Shown here piece after piece: positions 13,551 through 13,696 of a stretch of DNA of 13,696 bases (its first letter is position 1; each line of letters opens with the position of its first letter). The DNA is from an uncultured Alistipes sp. (GTDB lineage: Bacteria > Bacteroidota > Bacteroidia > Bacteroidales > Rikenellaceae). A program made the position numbers and the translations under genes. The DNA is taken from the NCBI GenBank assembly GCA_904502075.1, contig CAJGDL010000040.1, positions 1 through 13,696 of the forward strand, written 5' to 3'. The notes below the pieces were generated by a model that saw only the letters and a list, made by a program, of their open reading frames with translations, did not search any database and had not been told where the DNA came from.

Positions 13551-13696
13551 CTAGGTCTTCTTCACGCCCGACTTCTTCTCGATCGAAGCGAGCCACTCCT
13601 CCGAATCCTTCAGGTTCTGGGCGGGCAGCGTCTCGCTCATGAATACGCGCAGGAAGTTCGACGAGGTGCGCTGGTCAATCTGGGGCTCACCCTCGA
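13551..13696 (-). pseudogene. N-terminal part of the FKBP gene, ending at a premature TAG
   Basis: In frame with the FKBP domain, the codons before the TAG read FLRVFMSETLPAQNL, then KDSEEWLASIEKKSGVKKT and the stop, while the codons after it read SGLLYRIEKMGDT. Family members typically have an unbroken stretch of the type EGVKKTESGLLYKI linking the helical N-terminal region to the FKBP domain. The TAG thus occupies a position where a Gln or Glu codon (CAG or GAG) would be expected. The gene begins beyond the right edge. Either this is a nonsense mutation making a pseudogene or it is a base-call error. Confidence 0.75.

Noticed and set aside
13551..13553. TAG recoded as an amino acid (suppression or alternative code)
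   Set aside because: Three other genes in the window end naturally at TAG, and reading through the trxB stop would extend it into rnz.

Overview
The window reads as chromosome of a Bacteroidales bacterium, most likely Alistipes or a close relative. The evidence is Bacteroidetes-type promoters (TTTG, about 20 bases, then TAnnTTTG), weak Shine-Dalgarno sites, GC-rich housekeeping genes, and Bacteroidetes-typical families (DUF4954, DUF2147, WG repeats, coiled-coil lipoproteins). The genus is an inference from overall look, not from a marker gene.

Layout. Bases 1-2207 hold the N-terminal two thirds or so of thrS and, upstream of it, pdxA, both on the minus strand. A divergent intergenic region (2208-2580) carries promoters for pdxA and for a small secreted DUF2147 protein, the only supported plus-strand gene (2581-3036). 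This gene ends at a long hairpin terminator. Three degenerate 84-86 bp tandem repeats (3121-3361) follow, and the last one runs into the 3' end of a SpoU/TrmH-type RNA methyltransferase gene.

Bases 3340-10616 form one long minus-strand run. In transcription order it encodes a coiled-coil lipoprotein, a DUF4954 left-handed beta-helix protein, a TerY-like VWA protein, a pseudokinase-like protein with WG repeats, thioredoxin reductase (trxB), RNase Z (rnz) and the RNA methyltransferase. The last three are packed with a 1-base gap and a 4-base ATGA overlap. The VWA and pseudokinase genes are 8 bases apart and look like a two-protein signalling module.

Bases 10617-10904 hold a large imperfect hairpin and a clear minus-strand terminator. 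Bases about 10860-12640 are visibly AT-rich and look like a foreign, partly decayed islet: two small lipoproteins, the orphan 3' end of a C10 (streptopain-like) cysteine protease, and a 5'-truncated HExxH metallopeptidase. A good minus-strand promoter, a palindrome and duplicated sequence blocks lie upstream of it (12780-12920).

The right edge (13045-13696) is an FKBP-type peptidyl-prolyl isomerase gene with its terminator. An in-frame TAG at 13551-13553 interrupts it. TAG is used as a normal stop by three other genes here, so this looks like a nonsense mutation or a sequencing error, not recoding.

I do not see a defence system, CRISPR array, tRNA, rRNA or intact transposase. The most interesting points are the VWA/pseudokinase-WG pair, the protease-remnant islet, the interrupted FKBP gene and the repeat array that supplies a stop codon.
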